Origin: Roseomonas sp. 18066
GTDB lineage: Bacteria; Pseudomonadota; Alphaproteobacteria; Acetobacterales; Acetobacteraceae
Assembly (NCBI RefSeq): GCF_902706185.1
Contig: NZ_CACSJM010000041.1
Coordinates: forward strand, 1 to 40,370
Length of the DNA stretch: 40,370 bases
Direction: 5' to 3'
Shown one piece after another: positions 26,679 through 40,174 of this stretch (its first letter is position 1; every line of letters starts with the position of its first letter). The translations under genes were made by a program, and so were the position numbers. The notes beneath the pieces were generated by a model, which was not told the DNA's origin, searched no databases, and was given only the letters and a program-made list of their open reading frames with translations.

Positions 26679-27662
26679 ATGGTCCGGATCATGCCAGAGA
26701 TGCCGTTCAACGATCGCGTCGTGGTGCTGGCCTATGACGGGCTCTGCACCTTCGAGTTCGGCTGCGCGGTGGAGGTCTTCGCCCTGCCCCGCCCGGAATT
26801 CGGCGCCGACTGGTATCGCTGCGCCGTGGCCAGCCTGGAGCCCGGCCCGCTGCGCGCCCAGGGCGGCATCCGCGTCATGGCTGATGGCGGGGCGGAGCTG
26901 CTGCGGGATGCCGGCACCATCATCATCCCCGGCTGGCGCGGGGTCGAGGAACCCGTGCCCGAGGCGCTTTGCGCGGCGCTGCGGGAAGCGCATGGCAAGG
27001 GCGCCCGCATTCTGTCGCTGTGTTCCGGCGCCTTCGTCCTGGCGGCCGCCGGCCTGCTGGAAGGGCGGCGCGCCACCACCCATTGGCGCTACTTCCCGGC
27101 GCTGGCGGCGAGGTACCCGGGCCTGACCCTGGTGCCCGATGTTCTCTATGTCGACGAAGGTTCCGTCCTGACCGCGGCCGGCAGCGCTGCCGGGCTGGAC
27201 CTTTGCCTGCACCTGATCCGCCGCGACTTCGGCGCGCAGAAGGCCAATGCCGTGGCGCGCCGCCTGGTGATCCCGCCGCAGCGCCAGGGCGGCCAGGCGC
27301 AATTCGTCGAGCGCCCGGTGCCCCCCGCCCGCGGTGGCGGCAGCCTGCTGGCGCCCTTGCTCGACCGGGTGCGCGGGTCCTTGATGGAGGAGTGGGACAT
27401 CGCCCGCATGGCGAGCACCGCGGCGCTCAGCCCGCGCGGCCTGCACCGGCATTTCCGCGCGACGCTCGGACAAAGCCCCGGCGCCTGGCTGCTGGCCGAG
27501 CGTGTCGCCCAGGCCCGCGCGCTGCTGGAAGCCGGCCGCCCCGTGCAGCTGGTCACCGAGGCCTGCGGCTTCGGCAGCGCGCTCGCGATGCGGCAGCAGT
27601 TCAAGGCGGCGGTGGGGGTGACCCCCTCCGCCTATCGCGCCCGCTTCAGCCTCAGCCCGTGA
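26679..27662 (+). CDS. ftrA: GlxA/FtrA-type transcriptional regulator (DJ-1/PfpI + AraC)
   Basis: A 327-residue regulator with an N-terminal DJ-1/PfpI (glutamine-amidotransferase-like) sensor domain and a C-terminal AraC-type DNA-binding domain. The sensor begins [23 protein letters not shown] and shows the elbow [25 protein letters not shown], with a cysteine at the position of the family nucleophile. The AraC part has the two helix-turn-helix units: [20 protein letters not shown] and [29 protein letters not shown] 26679 was chosen because CAGGAA lies 8 bases before it; ATG 26691 or 26700 are alternatives. It is divergent from the rhodanese gene and probably activates it. Its 3' end overlaps that of purU by 11 bases. 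Confidence 0.9.
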   Translation: MVRIMPEMPFNDRVVVLAYDGLCTFEFGCAVEVFALPRPEFGADWYRCAVASLEPGPLRAQGGIRVMADGGAELLRDAGTIIIPGWRGVEEPVPEALCAALREAHGKGARILSLCSGAFVLAAAGLLEGRRATTHWRYFPALAARYPGLTLVPDVLYVDEGSVLTAAGSAAGLDLCLHLIRRDFGAQKANAVARRLVIPPQRQGGQAQFVERPVPPARGGGSLLAPLLDRVRGSLMEEWDIARMASTAALSPRGLHRHFRATLGQSPGAWLLAERVAQARALLEAGRPVQLVTEACGFGSALAMRQQFKAAVGVTPSAYRARFSLSP

Positions 27663-28518
27663 AGACCACGGTCTTGTTGCCGTTCAGGATGATGCGGTCT
27701 TCCAGGTAGAAGGAAATCGCGCGGGCGAGGACGCGGCGCTCGATGTCGCGGCCCTTGCGGATCAGGTCCTCGGCGGTGTCGGCATGGCTGATGCGCTCGA
27801 CGTCCTGCTCGATGATCGGGCCTTCGTCGAGATCGGCGGTGACGAAATGCGCCGTCGCCCCGATCAGCTTCACGCCGCGGGCATGCGCCTGGTGATAGGG
27901 CCGCGCGCCCTTGAAGCCGGGCAGGAAGGAATGGTGGATGTTGATGCAGCGGCCCGGCAGCTTGGCCGCCAGCCCGTCCGACAGCACCTGCATGTAGCGG
28001 GCCAGCACCATCAGGTCGGAGCCGCTCTCCTGGAACAGGCGCCAGATCTCGGCCTCCTGCTCCATCTTGGTCGCCCGCGTCACGGCCAGGTGGTGGAAGG
28101 GCACGCCGGTGAAGTCGAGATGCGCATAGGTCTCCAGCGGATGGTTGGAGACGATGCCGGACAGCTCCATCGGCAGCTCGCCGATGCGCCAGCGATACAG
28201 CAGGTCGGCCAGGCAATGGTCGAACTTGCTGACCAGCAGCATGACCCGCCGCTTCGCCCCGCGCGGCCGCAGCGTCCAGGCCATGCCGAAGCGGGTGGCG
28301 ACCGGCGTCACCGCCTGCTGCAGCGCCGCGATGGCGATGTCGGGGGCCACGTCGAAGACCACGCGCATGAAGAAGCGATGCGTCGCCGTGTCGTCGAATT
28401 GCTGGGCTTCCAGGATATTGCCGCCGGCCTCGAAGAGCGCGGTCGCCACGGCAGCGACGATGCCCGGACGGTTGGCGCAGTTCAGCGTCAGCACATAAGC
28501 AGGGTTGGTCGAGGTCAT
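27652..28518 (-). CDS. purU: Formyltetrahydrofolate deformylase
   Basis: Hydrolyses 10-formyltetrahydrofolate to tetrahydrofolate and formate, which balances one-carbon pools and can supply formate to PurT. The N-terminal ACT domain (about 7-85) begins [21 protein letters not shown]. The formyltransferase domain contains [36 protein letters not shown] with the catalytic histidine, and [19 protein letters not shown] with the catalytic aspartate. The length, 288 residues, is normal. ATG 28518 matches the usual family N-terminus; the frame continues upstream without homology. The gene ends overlapping ftrA on the opposite strand and is divergent from the flavoprotein gene. Confidence 0.96.
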   Translation of the reverse strand: MTSTNPAYVLTLNCANRPGIVAAVATALFEAGGNILEAQQFDDTATHRFFMRVVFDVAPDIAIAALQQAVTPVATRFGMAWTLRPRGAKRRVMLLVSKFDHCLADLLYRWRIGELPMELSGIVSNHPLETYAHLDFTGVPFHHLAVTRATKMEQEAEIWRLFQESGSDLMVLARYMQVLSDGLAAKLPGRCINIHHSFLPGFKGARPYHQAHARGVKLIGATAHFVTADLDEGPIIEQDVERISHADTAEDLIRKGRDIERRVLARAISFYLEDRIILNGNKTVVFTG

Positions 28519-28617
28519 CGGCGCGTCCGGATCGGTGAAAGCCTGAGCCCAGCGGGTTAGGCCGCGCTGGCCCGCCTGCCAATGGGCGAATTGCGCGGCG
28601 CGTGGCATAAGGCGGCG

Positions 28618-29874
28618 GTGACACTTTTCCCCCCCTCCCCCTGGATCGCCGTGCTCGGCGCCGGCCCCGCCGGCCTGATGGCCGCCGAGACCATTTCGGC
28701 CCAAGGCGGCCGCGCCGTGGTCTTCGAGCGGATGCCCTCGCCGGCCCGCAAATTCCTGATGGCCGGGCGCGGCGGGCTGAACCTGACCCATTCCGAGCCG
28801 ATGCCGGGCTTCTGCCGCCATTACGGCGCGGCCGAACCCGCTTTGGCCGCCGTCGTCGACGCCTTCCCGCCCGCCGCGCTGATGCAATGGGCCGAGGATC
28901 TGGGCCAGCCGCTGTTCACCGGCAGCTCCGGCCGGGTGTTTCCGAAGGCGATGAAGGCGTCTCCGCTGTTGCGCGCCTGGCTGGCCCGGCTGGCTGCCCA
29001 GGGCGTCGAGCTCCGCACGCGGCATGACTGGCTGGGCTTTTCGACCGATGGCGGGCTGCGCTTCGCCACCCCGGAGGGCGAGATCGCCGCGCATCCGGCC
29101 GCCGTGGTGCTGGCCCTCGGCGGCGCCTCCTGGCCGCGGCTCGGCGCCGATGGCGGCTGGGTTTCCTTCCTGTCCGACGTGCCCGTGGCGCCGCTGCGCC
29201 CGGCGAATATGGGCTTCCGCATCGACTGGTCGGCGCATCTGGTGGAGCGCTTTGCCGGCACGCCCCTGAAGCGGATTTCCCTGAGCTTCGCCGGCCAGAC
29301 CCGCCGCGGCGAGGCCATGCTGACCCGCGACGGCATCGAGGGCGGCGCCGTCTATGCCCTGGCCGCACCGCTGCGCGAGGCCATCGCCGCCGAGGGCTCC
29401 TGCACCGTCACCCTCGACCTGCGGCCCGACCTGGACGCGGCCGAGGTCGCCCGCCGGCTGGCCGCCCCCCGCCGGGGCCAGTCGCTCTCGGCCTTCCTGC
29501 GCAAGGCGGTGGGCCTGGCCCCGGTCGGCATCGCCCTGGTGCAGGAGGCGCTGCATGCCGGCGCCTCGCAGGACGAGCTGCCCGGGCTGGTGAAGGCGAT
29601 GCCGCTGCGGCTGGTGGCCACCCAGGGGCTGGACCGCGCCATCTCCTCCGCCGGCGGGATTTCTTTCGGTGCCGTCGACCCGCGCTTCATGCTGCGCGAC
29701 CGGCCCGGGATCTTCGCCGCCGGCGAGATGCTGGACTGGGAGGCGCCGACCGGCGGCTACCTGCTGCAGGCCTGCTTCGCCACCGGCCGCGCCGCCGGGC
29801 TTGGCGCCCTGGACTGGCTGGCAGAGATACGGAAAGACGAGGCGCGGAACTTGCTTGGATCGGGCCCGCCATGA
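28618..29874 (+). CDS. TIGR03862-type flavoprotein (BaiN/HI0933-like)
   Basis: An FAD-binding protein of the HI0933/BaiN group, whose function is poorly known. The FAD fold [18 protein letters not shown] begins near residue 9, followed by the typical [18 protein letters not shown]. The middle part ([19 protein letters not shown]) is the family insert, and the C-terminal [48 protein letters not shown] completes the nucleotide site. GTG 28618 is chosen because AAGG lies just upstream, giving 418 residues; ATG 28582 would add 12 residues but has no ribosome site. Its stop overlaps the next start as ATGA, so translation of the acetyltransferase is probably coupled to it. Confidence 0.87.
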   Translation: MTLFPPSPWIAVLGAGPAGLMAAETISAQGGRAVVFERMPSPARKFLMAGRGGLNLTHSEPMPGFCRHYGAAEPALAAVVDAFPPAALMQWAEDLGQPLFTGSSGRVFPKAMKASPLLRAWLARLAAQGVELRTRHDWLGFSTDGGLRFATPEGEIAAHPAAVVLALGGASWPRLGADGGWVSFLSDVPVAPLRPANMGFRIDWSAHLVERFAGTPLKRISLSFAGQTRRGEAMLTRDGIEGGAVYALAAPLREAIAAEGSCTVTLDLRPDLDAAEVARRLAAPRRGQSLSAFLRKAVGLAPVGIALVQEALHAGASQDELPGLVKAMPLRLVATQGLDRAISSAGGISFGAVDPRFMLRDRPGIFAAGEMLDWEAPTGGYLLQACFATGRAAGLGALDWLAEIRKDEARNLLGSGPP

Positions 29875-30404
29875 CCTTCATCCGCCCTGCCGACCCCGCC
29901 GACCTGCCCGCCATCACCGCCATCTACGGCCACCACGTGGCCACCGGCCGCGCCTCCTTCGAGATCGCGCCGCCGCCATTGGCAGACATGCAGCGCCGCC
30001 ATGCTGCCCTGGTCGCGGCCGGAATGCCCTATCTGGTGGCAGAGGTCGACGGCGTGGTGCTCGGCTATGCCTATGCCGGCGCCTATCGCCCGCGCATCGC
30101 CTATCGCGACACGGTGGAAAACTCGATCTATGTCGCCGCCGATGCCGCCGGGAAAGGCCTCGGCCGGCTGCTGCTGGCGGCGCTGATCGAGGCCTGCACC
30201 GCGCTCGGGCTGCGGCAGATGATCGCGGTGGTGGGCGACAGCGCCAATATCGCCTCGGTGAAGCTGCACGAGGCCGCCGGCTTCCGCCAGGTCGGCGTGC
30301 TGCGCGCGGTCGGGCGCAAGCATGGCGAATGGCTCGATTCGGTGCTGCTGCAGCTGCCGCTCGGCGAGGGCGACACCACCCCGCCCGGCGCCGAGCCGGG
30401 CTGA
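29871..30404 (+). CDS. GNAT family N-acetyltransferase (phosphinothricin/MnaT-like)
   Basis: A 177-residue acetyl-CoA-dependent acetyltransferase. The family order is clear: [20 protein letters not shown] at the N-terminus, [26 protein letters not shown] in the centre, acetyl-CoA loop [18 protein letters not shown], and [22 protein letters not shown] toward the end. Close relatives acetylate phosphinothricin, methionine sulfone or similar amino-acid analogues; substrate here is not known. The ATGA overlap with the flavoprotein stop shows translational coupling. eutB starts 6 bases after its stop on the same strand, so the three genes are likely co-transcribed. Confidence 0.92.
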   Translation: MTFIRPADPADLPAITAIYGHHVATGRASFEIAPPPLADMQRRHAALVAAGMPYLVAEVDGVVLGYAYAGAYRPRIAYRDTVENSIYVAADAAGKGLGRLLLAALIEACTALGLRQMIAVVGDSANIASVKLHEAAGFRQVGVLRAVGRKHGEWLDSVLLQLPLGEGDTTPPGAEPG

Positions 30405-30410
30405 CCCGGC

Positions 30411-31790
30411 ATGACCCGGCGCCACAGCCTGGCCGGCGGCGAGCGGCATGTCTTCGCCGACCTGCGCGCGCTGCTGGCCGCCGCCTCCCCCCGCCGCTCG
30501 GGCGATGAGCTGGCGGGGCTGGCCGCCGAGACCGACGCCCGCCGCGTCGCCGCCCGCATGGCGCTGGCCGACCTGCCGCTGACCGTCTTCCTGAACGAGG
30601 CCCTGGTCCCCTACGAGCAGGACGAGGTCACCCGGCTGATCATCGACCGCCACGACGCGGCCGCCTTCGCCCCCGTCCGGTCGATGACCGTCGGCGCCTT
30701 CCGCGACTGGCTGCTGTCGCCGGCGGCCGACAGCGCGACGCTGGCCGCCCTGGCCCCGGGCCTGACGCCGGAGATGGTCGCCGCCGTCTCCAAGCTGATG
30801 CGCAACCAGGACCTGATGGTGGTGGCGCGGAAATGCCGGGTGGTCACCGCCTTCCGCAACACCATCGGCCTCGAAGGGCGGCTGGCCAGCCGGCTGCAGC
30901 CCAACCACCCGACCGACGACCGCGCCGGCATCGCCGCCGCCACCCTGGACGGGCTGCTGCTGGGCAGCGGCGACGCGGTGATCGGCATCAACCCGGCGAC
31001 CGACAATGTCCCCAACTGCATCGCGCTGGTGGAGATGCTGGACCGGCTGCGCCAGCGCCACGCCATCCCGACGCAGAGCTGCGTGCTGACCCATGTCACC
31101 AACACGCTGGAGATGATCAACCGCGGCGCCCCGGTGGACCTGGTGTTCCAGTCGATCGCCGGCACCGAGGCCGCCAATGCCGGCTTCGGCGTTTCTTTGT
31201 CAGTTTTAAAGGAAGCCGAGGATGCGGCGCTTTCCCTGAAGCGCGGCACCGTCGGCCAGAACGTCATGTATTTCGAGACCGGCCAGGGGGCCGCGCTCTC
31301 GGCCGAGGCGCATCACGGCATCGACCAGCAGACCGTCGAGGTCCGCGCCTATGGCGTCGCCCGCGCCTTCCCGCCGCTGCTGGTCAACACCGTGGTCGGC
31401 TTCATCGGCCCGGAATATCTCTATGACGGCAAGCAGATCATCCGCGCGGGGCTCGAAGACCATTGCTGCGGCAAGCTGCTGGGCGTGCCGATGGGCGTCG
31501 ACGTCTGCTACACCAACCATGCCGAGGCCGACCAGGACGACATGGACACGCTGATGACGCTGCTGGGCAATGCCGGCGTCAGCTTCCTGATCGCGGTGCC
31601 GGGCGCCGACGACATCATGCTGAACTACCAGAGCCTGTCCTTCCACGACATCCTGGCGCTGCGCCAGCTGCAATCCCTGCGCCCCGCCCCGGAATTCGAG
31701 GCCTGGCTGGCCAGCATGGACATGCTGGAGCCGGATGGCCGGATGCGCGTGCTGGACCCCTCGGCCAGCCGGCTGCTGCCGACGGATTGA
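30411..31790 (+). CDS. eutB: Ethanolamine ammonia-lyase large subunit
   Basis: The catalytic barrel of the adenosylcobalamin-dependent enzyme that splits ethanolamine into acetaldehyde and ammonia. Its 459 residues match the family length. The ethanolamine-site residues known from E. coli appear in place: R161 and Q163 in SRLQPNHPTDD, N194 in GINPATDN, E289 in YFETGQGAALSAE, and the aspartate in MGVDVCYTNHAEADQDD. ATG 30411 follows the acetyltransferase stop by six bases. The small subunit EutC, which carries part of the B12 site and usually follows eutB, is absent: the next gene is dnaE on the other strand, 14 bases away. No eut shell, kinase or regulator genes are near. Confidence 0.95.
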   Translation: MTRRHSLAGGERHVFADLRALLAAASPRRSGDELAGLAAETDARRVAARMALADLPLTVFLNEALVPYEQDEVTRLIIDRHDAAAFAPVRSMTVGAFRDWLLSPAADSATLAALAPGLTPEMVAAVSKLMRNQDLMVVARKCRVVTAFRNTIGLEGRLASRLQPNHPTDDRAGIAAATLDGLLLGSGDAVIGINPATDNVPNCIALVEMLDRLRQRHAIPTQSCVLTHVTNTLEMINRGAPVDLVFQSIAGTEAANAGFGVSLSVLKEAEDAALSLKRGTVGQNVMYFETGQGAALSAEAHHGIDQQTVEVRAYGVARAFPPLLVNTVVGFIGPEYLYDGKQIIRAGLEDHCCGKLLGVPMGVDVCYTNHAEADQDDMDTLMTLLGNAGVSFLIAVPGADDIMLNYQSLSFHDILALRQLQSLRPAPEFEAWLASMDMLEPDGRMRVLDPSASRLLPTD

Positions 31791-31804
31791 GGCGCGGGCG
31801 GGCG

Positions 31805-35242
<3,438 letters not shown>

Positions 35243-35284
35243 GGCGAAGTCTCCTCGGGCAGCCCGGCCGCGCAGCGGGGCCGG

Positions 35285-36221
35285 TCAGGCGGTGGCGGCC
35301 GAGGATACCACGGCCGGCGGGGGCGCGGGCACCGGCTCCGGCGATTTGATGCCATGCACCAGGGTCAGGAGGTAGCGATGGCTGATGCGCCGCCCGGCCT
35401 CGGGCCCCGCGATGGTCTCGTGCATCTGGCTTTCCGTGCCCATCCAGGCATCGGGCGGAAAAGCATGGAAGCGGTAGCGCGGCGCGTCCAGCGGGAAGAG
35501 GTCGACATCCTTGCGCCGCTTCGGGTGGAAGAAGCCGGTCAGCGGCATGTGGATGGTCTTGGCCTCCGACAGCCAGCAGGCCAGCCAGGAGAAGGTGCTG
35601 ACCGCCATCACCAGGTGGCGGGCGGCGCGCAGCGTGGCGAAATCCTCCATCACCCCGCGCGAGGGGTGGAATTCCGCGTCAGGGAAGCGGGCCCGCAGCG
35701 CCTGGCTATAGGGGTCGTCGCCGATCTGGCCGACGAAGACCGGGCGCCGCTGGGTCTCGCGGACCACCCGCTCGTAGAAGGCGATCGGCAGCGGGCGGTA
35801 GTCCTTGTGGCGGCCGCCCAGGATCTCGGCGCCGCGGACATTGATCACCAGGCAGTCGGGGGCGAAGCGCTGCGGCGTGGCCCCCTGGTCGCGGAACAGC
35901 GCCTGGGCGGCGGCGCGGGAGGGCATCAGCTCCAGCCGGCAGGCCAGCGCATTGGTCTCGATCCCCTGCAGGTGCCCGAGCTGCCACAGCCGGCGCAGGT
36001 TCGCGGGGCTGGGCATATGGCCCTGCAGATAGACCGAGGGCAGCGGCACCGCGCTGTCCTCGTGCAGCAGCCCCCATTCCGGCAGGCTGTCGCCGGTGAC
36101 CGGCACGCCGAACTCCTCCGCCAGCCGATAGGCGAAGAGGCATTGGAACATCCGGTTGCCGAGCCCGCTGCTGGTCGCCAGCCGCACCACCGGCGGCGGC
36201 CGGGGGGCGGCGGGCACGGCT

Positions 36222-36229
<8 letters not shown>
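35285..36229 (-). CDS. GT11-like (fucosyltransferase-like) glycosyltransferase
   Basis: A 314-residue protein that resembles family GT11. The N-terminal [22 protein letters not shown] corresponds to the GGLGNQMFQYAFARALA segment of alpha-1,2-fucosyltransferases, and [23 protein letters not shown] matches the sugar-nucleotide site near the end. The usual HxRRGDY motif is replaced by [18 protein letters not shown], so donor or acceptor may differ, or activity may be altered. The C-terminus has a Pro/Ala-rich tail. The start at 36229 overlaps the end of lolD by 8 bases. The gene sits in the lolC-lolD-dnaE block, where I do not expect it from relatives. Its product may be an envelope glycan. Confidence 0.68.
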
Positions 36230-36894
<665 letters not shown>

Positions 36895-36902
<8 letters not shown>

Positions 36903-38148
36903 TGCGCAGCGCCTCGACCGGGTCGGTCTTCGCCGCCCGCCAGGAGGGATAGAGGGTGGCCAGCAGCGACAGGCCCAGGCCCATCAGCACCACCTGCACC
37001 ACCTCATGCGGGTTCACCACGGCGGGCAGCCGGGTCAGGAAATAGACCTCCGGGCTGAACAGCTGGGTGCCGGTCAGCGATTGCAGCGCCTGGCGGATGC
37101 TCTCGATGTTCAGGCAGAAGACCAGGCCCAGGCCGAAGCCGATGCTGGTGCCGAGCACGCCGATCGAGGTGCCGCAGATCAGGAAGATGCGCATCACCGC
37201 GCCGCGCGTCGCGCCCATGGTGCGCAGGACGGCGATGTCGCGGCCCTTGTCCTTCACCAGCATGATCAGCGAGGAGACGATGTTGAAGGCCGCCACCACG
37301 ATGATCAGGGTCAGGATCAGGAACATGACGTTCCGCTCGACCTGGACGGCGGCGAAGAAGGAGGAGTTGGCGTTCTGCCAGTCCAGCACCCGCACCGGGA
37401 AGGGCAGCGGCGCGTTCAGGATCTCCCGCGTCACCGCCCGCACGTTGTCGGGATCATGGACGAAGACCTCGATCTGCGAGACCGACTCTTTCATCTGAAA
37501 GTAAACCTGCGCGGCGGGCAGCGGCAGGAACACATAAGAACTGTCGTATTCGTTCATGCCGGCTTCGAACAGCGCCACCACCGTATAGGCGCGCAGCCGC
37601 GGCACCGTGCCGATCACCGTGCTGCGCCCCTGCGGCGAGACCACGGTGATCTTGCCGCCCACCCCGATGCCCAGCTTCTGCGCCAGGCGGCTGCCGATCA
37701 TGATGGCGTCGTCGCCCTCGAAGCGGTCCAGGCTGCCGGCACGGATATTGCCCGCCAGCAGCGGCCGGGCGCGCAGGTCCTCGGGCTTGATGCCGCGGGC
37801 GATGCCGCCGGTGGCGCCGCCGGCCTCGCTGGTCAGCAGCACCTGGCCCTCGACCAGGGGCGTGGCGCTGGCCACGCCGGCGAGGGCCCGGATATTGGCG
37901 GCGATGCTGTCGTAGTCGCGCACGCCGCCAGGCCCGGGGGCGCTGACCGCCAGGTGGCCGTTGAGGCCGAGGATGCGGCCCAGCAGCTCCTGGCGGAAGC
38001 CGTTCATCACGCTCATCACGATGATCAGCGTGGCGACGCCGAGGGCGATGCCCACCAGCGAGAAGGTCGCGATCACCGAGACGAAGCGCTCGCCCTTGCG
38101 CGCCCGCAGGTAGCGGAACGCGACCTTCCGCTCGAAGGCACCGAACAT
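36895..38148 (-). CDS. lolC: Lipoprotein-releasing ABC transporter permease LolC/LolE
   Basis: The membrane subunit of the lipoprotein-releasing transporter. A hydrophobic N-terminal helix ([20 protein letters not shown]) is followed by the family segment [17 protein letters not shown], a large periplasmic domain (about 50-265), and three C-terminal helices with the MacB/FtsX-like segment [21 protein letters not shown]. The length of 417 is normal. Only one permease gene is present, as is usual in alphaproteobacteria, so it probably forms a homodimer with LolD in place of a LolC-LolE pair. ATG 38148 lies 7 bases after the proS stop, and the end overlaps lolD by 8 bases. Confidence 0.95.
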
Positions 38149-38155
38149 CAGCGGC

Positions 38156-39466
38156 TCAGTGCCCGAGGATCTTGGCCAGGGCGACCTCGAGCGAGACCTC
38201 CTGGCGCTCGCCGGTGGCGCGGCGCTTCAGCTCGATGATGCCGTTGGCGGCACCCCGCGGGCCGATGATGGCCTGCCAGGGATAGCCGGCGAGATCCGCA
38301 TCGTTGAACTTCACGCCGGCGCGCTCGCCGCGGTCGTCATAGACGGCGTCGTTCGGCAGGGAGGCATAGAGCTTCTCGCAGAGCGTGTCGCAGCCAAGGT
38401 CGCCCGGCTTCAGGTTCAGGATGGCGCAGCGGAACGGCGCCACGGCGTCGGGCCACTTGATGCCGGCCTCGTCGTGGTTGGCCTCGATGATGGCGCCCAG
38501 CAGGCGGGAGACGCCGATGCCGTAGCTGCCCATCTGCGGCACCACCGGCTGCCCGTCGGAGCCCGCCACCTGCAGCCCCATCGCGGCGCTGTACTTGGTG
38601 CCGAAGAAGAAGATGTGGCCGACCTCGATGCCACGGGCCGAGACCTGGGATTCGGCGCCCAGCGCGTTCCAGGCCGCCTCGTCATGCATCTCGTCGGTGG
38701 CGGCGTAGCGGCTGGTCCAGAAATCGACGGTGGGGTCCAGGTCGCCCTCGTAGTCGGGCTTCTGCGCCAGCACGTCGAAGTCCAGCAGGTCCTTGTGCAG
38801 GTAGACCTGGCTCTCGCCGGTCTCGGCCAGGATGATGAACTCGTGGGACAGGTCGCCGCCGATCGGGCCGGTATCGGCGCGCATCGGGATGGCCTTCAGC
38901 CCCATCCGCGCGAAGGTGCGCAGATAGGCCACGAACATCTTCTTGTAGGAAAGGCGGGCGCTAGCCTCGTCCAGGTCGAAGGAATAGGCGTCCTTCATCA
39001 GGAACTCGCGGCCGCGCATCACGCCGAAGCGGGGGCGGATCTCGTCCCGGAACTTCCACTGGATGTGGTAGAGGTTGCGCGGCAGGTCGCGATACGACTT
39101 GGCGTAGGTCTTGAAGATGTCGGTGACGACTTCCTCGTTGGTCGGGCCGAACAGCATCTCCCGCTCATGCCGGTCGGTGATGCGCAGCATCTCCTTGCCG
39201 TAATCCTCGTAGCGGCCGGACTGCTTCCACAGGTCGGCGCTCTGGATCGTCGGCATCAGGATTTCCTGGCCGCCGGCGGCGTCCTGCTCCTCGCGCACGA
39301 TCTGGGCGACCTTCTGCAGCACGCGCAGGCCGAGCGGCAGCCAGGCATAGATGCCGGCCGCGGTCTGACGGATCATCCCCGCCCGCAGCATCAGCTTGTG
39401 CGAGGCGATGGCGGCCTCGGCGGGGACTTCTTTGAGCGTCGGCAGGAAGGCGCGGGAGAGGCGCAA
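38156..39466 (-). CDS. proS: Prolyl-tRNA synthetase, short alphaproteobacterial type
   Basis: Charges tRNA-Pro. The class II motifs are present: the N-terminal [18 protein letters not shown], motif 2 in [20 protein letters not shown], and motif 3 in [16 protein letters not shown]. The anticodon-binding domain follows. It has 436 residues and lacks the editing insertion of E. coli ProS, as expected for the alphaproteobacterial form, so mis-charged Ala-tRNA-Pro must be cleared elsewhere. The start is TTG 39466: the protein then begins LRLSRAFLP as in relatives, with GGAG 8 bases upstream. A longer frame from 39607 gives an unmatched leader. It heads the proS-lolC-lolD-GT-dnaE run. Confidence 0.95.
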   Translation of the reverse strand: MRLSRAFLPTLKEVPAEAAIASHKLMLRAGMIRQTAAGIYAWLPLGLRVLQKVAQIVREEQDAAGGQEILMPTIQSADLWKQSGRYEDYGKEMLRITDRHEREMLFGPTNEEVVTDIFKTYAKSYRDLPRNLYHIQWKFRDEIRPRFGVMRGREFLMKDAYSFDLDEASARLSYKKMFVAYLRTFARMGLKAIPMRADTGPIGGDLSHEFIILAETGESQVYLHKDLLDFDVLAQKPDYEGDLDPTVDFWTSRYAATDEMHDEAAWNALGAESQVSARGIEVGHIFFFGTKYSAAMGLQVAGSDGQPVVPQMGSYGIGVSRLLGAIIEANHDEAGIKWPDAVAPFRCAILNLKPGDLGCDTLCEKLYASLPNDAVYDDRGERAGVKFNDADLAGYPWQAIIGPRGAANGIIELKRRATGERQEVSLEVALAKILGH

Positions 39467-39694
39467 GGGATCAGCTCCGGTCTGAAACGGCGGGGCGGAA
39501 GGTAGTGGGGCGCGGCCGATTGTGCCAGGGGGCGAGCGCGGCGCCACCGCGCGGGCCCGCCAAGCTCTGCCGCAGCGCAGCAAAAATACGTCCGAAAACG
39601 TTTGCACGCAATTTTTGGCAAGAATTCCGCGCGGGCCCGCGGCATTTACCTTGTCGGGCCGGGAGCGAAACCATTAGGCTGCCGGAAAGCAAAG

Positions 39695-39726
39695 AAAAAA
39701 AGGGCCGCGCCCGAAGGGTGCGGCCC
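39695..39726 (-). terminator. Rho-independent terminator between DUF1467 and proS (leftward)
   Basis: An 11-bp stem with one G-U pair (GGGCCGCGCCC on the plus strand at 39702-39712, with 39716-39726) and a 3-base loop. Seven A at 39695-39701 give a U7 tract on the leftward transcript. It lies 185 bases past the DUF1467 stop and would separate DUF1467 from proS transcription. Confidence 0.88.
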
Positions 39727-39783
39727 GAGTTTAGGGAGGAAACGCCAGTCACACGGCAGGAAGAGAACCAGCTCTCTTCCTGT
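39695..39783 (-). ncRNA. Candidate small RNA: two hairpins ending in a U7 terminator
   Basis: Read leftward, a perfect 10-bp hairpin (CAGGAAGAGA paired with TCTCTTCCTG, loop GCTGGT, at 39782-39757) is followed 30 bases later by the terminator stem and U7. No convincing open frame fills the region. The layout is that of a trans-acting sRNA or of a processed 3' UTR of DUF1467. The 5' end is unknown; a weak promoter match (TGCGAA-16-CATAAA) lies upstream in the AT-rich part. I recognise no family. Confidence 0.3.
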
Positions 39784-39910
39784 CGATGATGGTGCCCGGC
39801 GACCCTTCGCGCTGCAACGCAAAAACACCCCAAAAACGATGAAAAAACGGGCGGTTTTGCCGCTAGCGCGCTTTTATGCGCATTCCTGCATTGATTCGCA
39901 GGCAAACAGC

Positions 39911-40174
39911 CTAATTCCTGGGCATCGCCAGCCAGCCATCGCGGAAGCTCAGCCAGTCGCTCTGCACCACGGCATAGATGCCGAGGAAGACGATGGTCGC
40001 CACCAGCGTGGTCCATACCGCCTTGCGCCCCAGCTGCGGCGCCCGCGGCGCGCCGCGCCAGCCACCCGGCGTGACCTCGCCCTCGGCATCGGGCCGCACG
40101 CCGATCGGCAGGATGGCGAAGAGCACCGTCCACCAGACCAGGAAATAGACCATCAATCCCGTGAACCAGTTCAT
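39911..40174 (-). CDS. DUF1467 family membrane protein
   Basis: An 87-residue inner-membrane protein of unknown function. The first helix, GLMVYFLVWWTVLFAILPIG, is followed by a short cytoplasmic or periplasmic loop rich in Gly/Pro (VRPDAEGEVTPGGWRGAP), and a second helix, VWTTLVATIVFLGIYAVV. The VWWTVLFAILPIGVR segment is typical of DUF1467, a family that often sits just before proS in alphaproteobacteria; that order is seen here. ATG 40174 is the start. The terminator at 39695-39726 separates it from proS in transcription. Confidence 0.9.
   Translation of the reverse strand: MNWFTGLMVYFLVWWTVLFAILPIGVRPDAEGEVTPGGWRGAPRAPQLGRKAVWTTLVATIVFLGIYAVVQSDWLSFRDGWLAMPRN

Larger units (their letters stand above)
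39467..39910 (-). other. Intergenic region before proS
   Basis: A 444-base gap between DUF1467 and proS, both leftward. The stretch 39565-39625 is AT-rich and holds TGC/GCA motifs, including TTGCACGCAA, and probably contains the proS promoter. A strong minus-strand terminator lies at 39695-39726 and a 10-bp hairpin at 39757-39782; AT-rich sequence at 39815-39900 lies upstream of them. The 15-base sequence GCTGCAACGCAAAAA at 39811-39825 also occurs before the phasin gene at 1382-1396. Confidence 0.6.

Noticed and set aside
24447..27473. A leftward frame of about 1000 codons across ndh, the rhodanese and ftrA
   Set aside because: It covers recognised genes in other frames and has no start signal or domain of its own.
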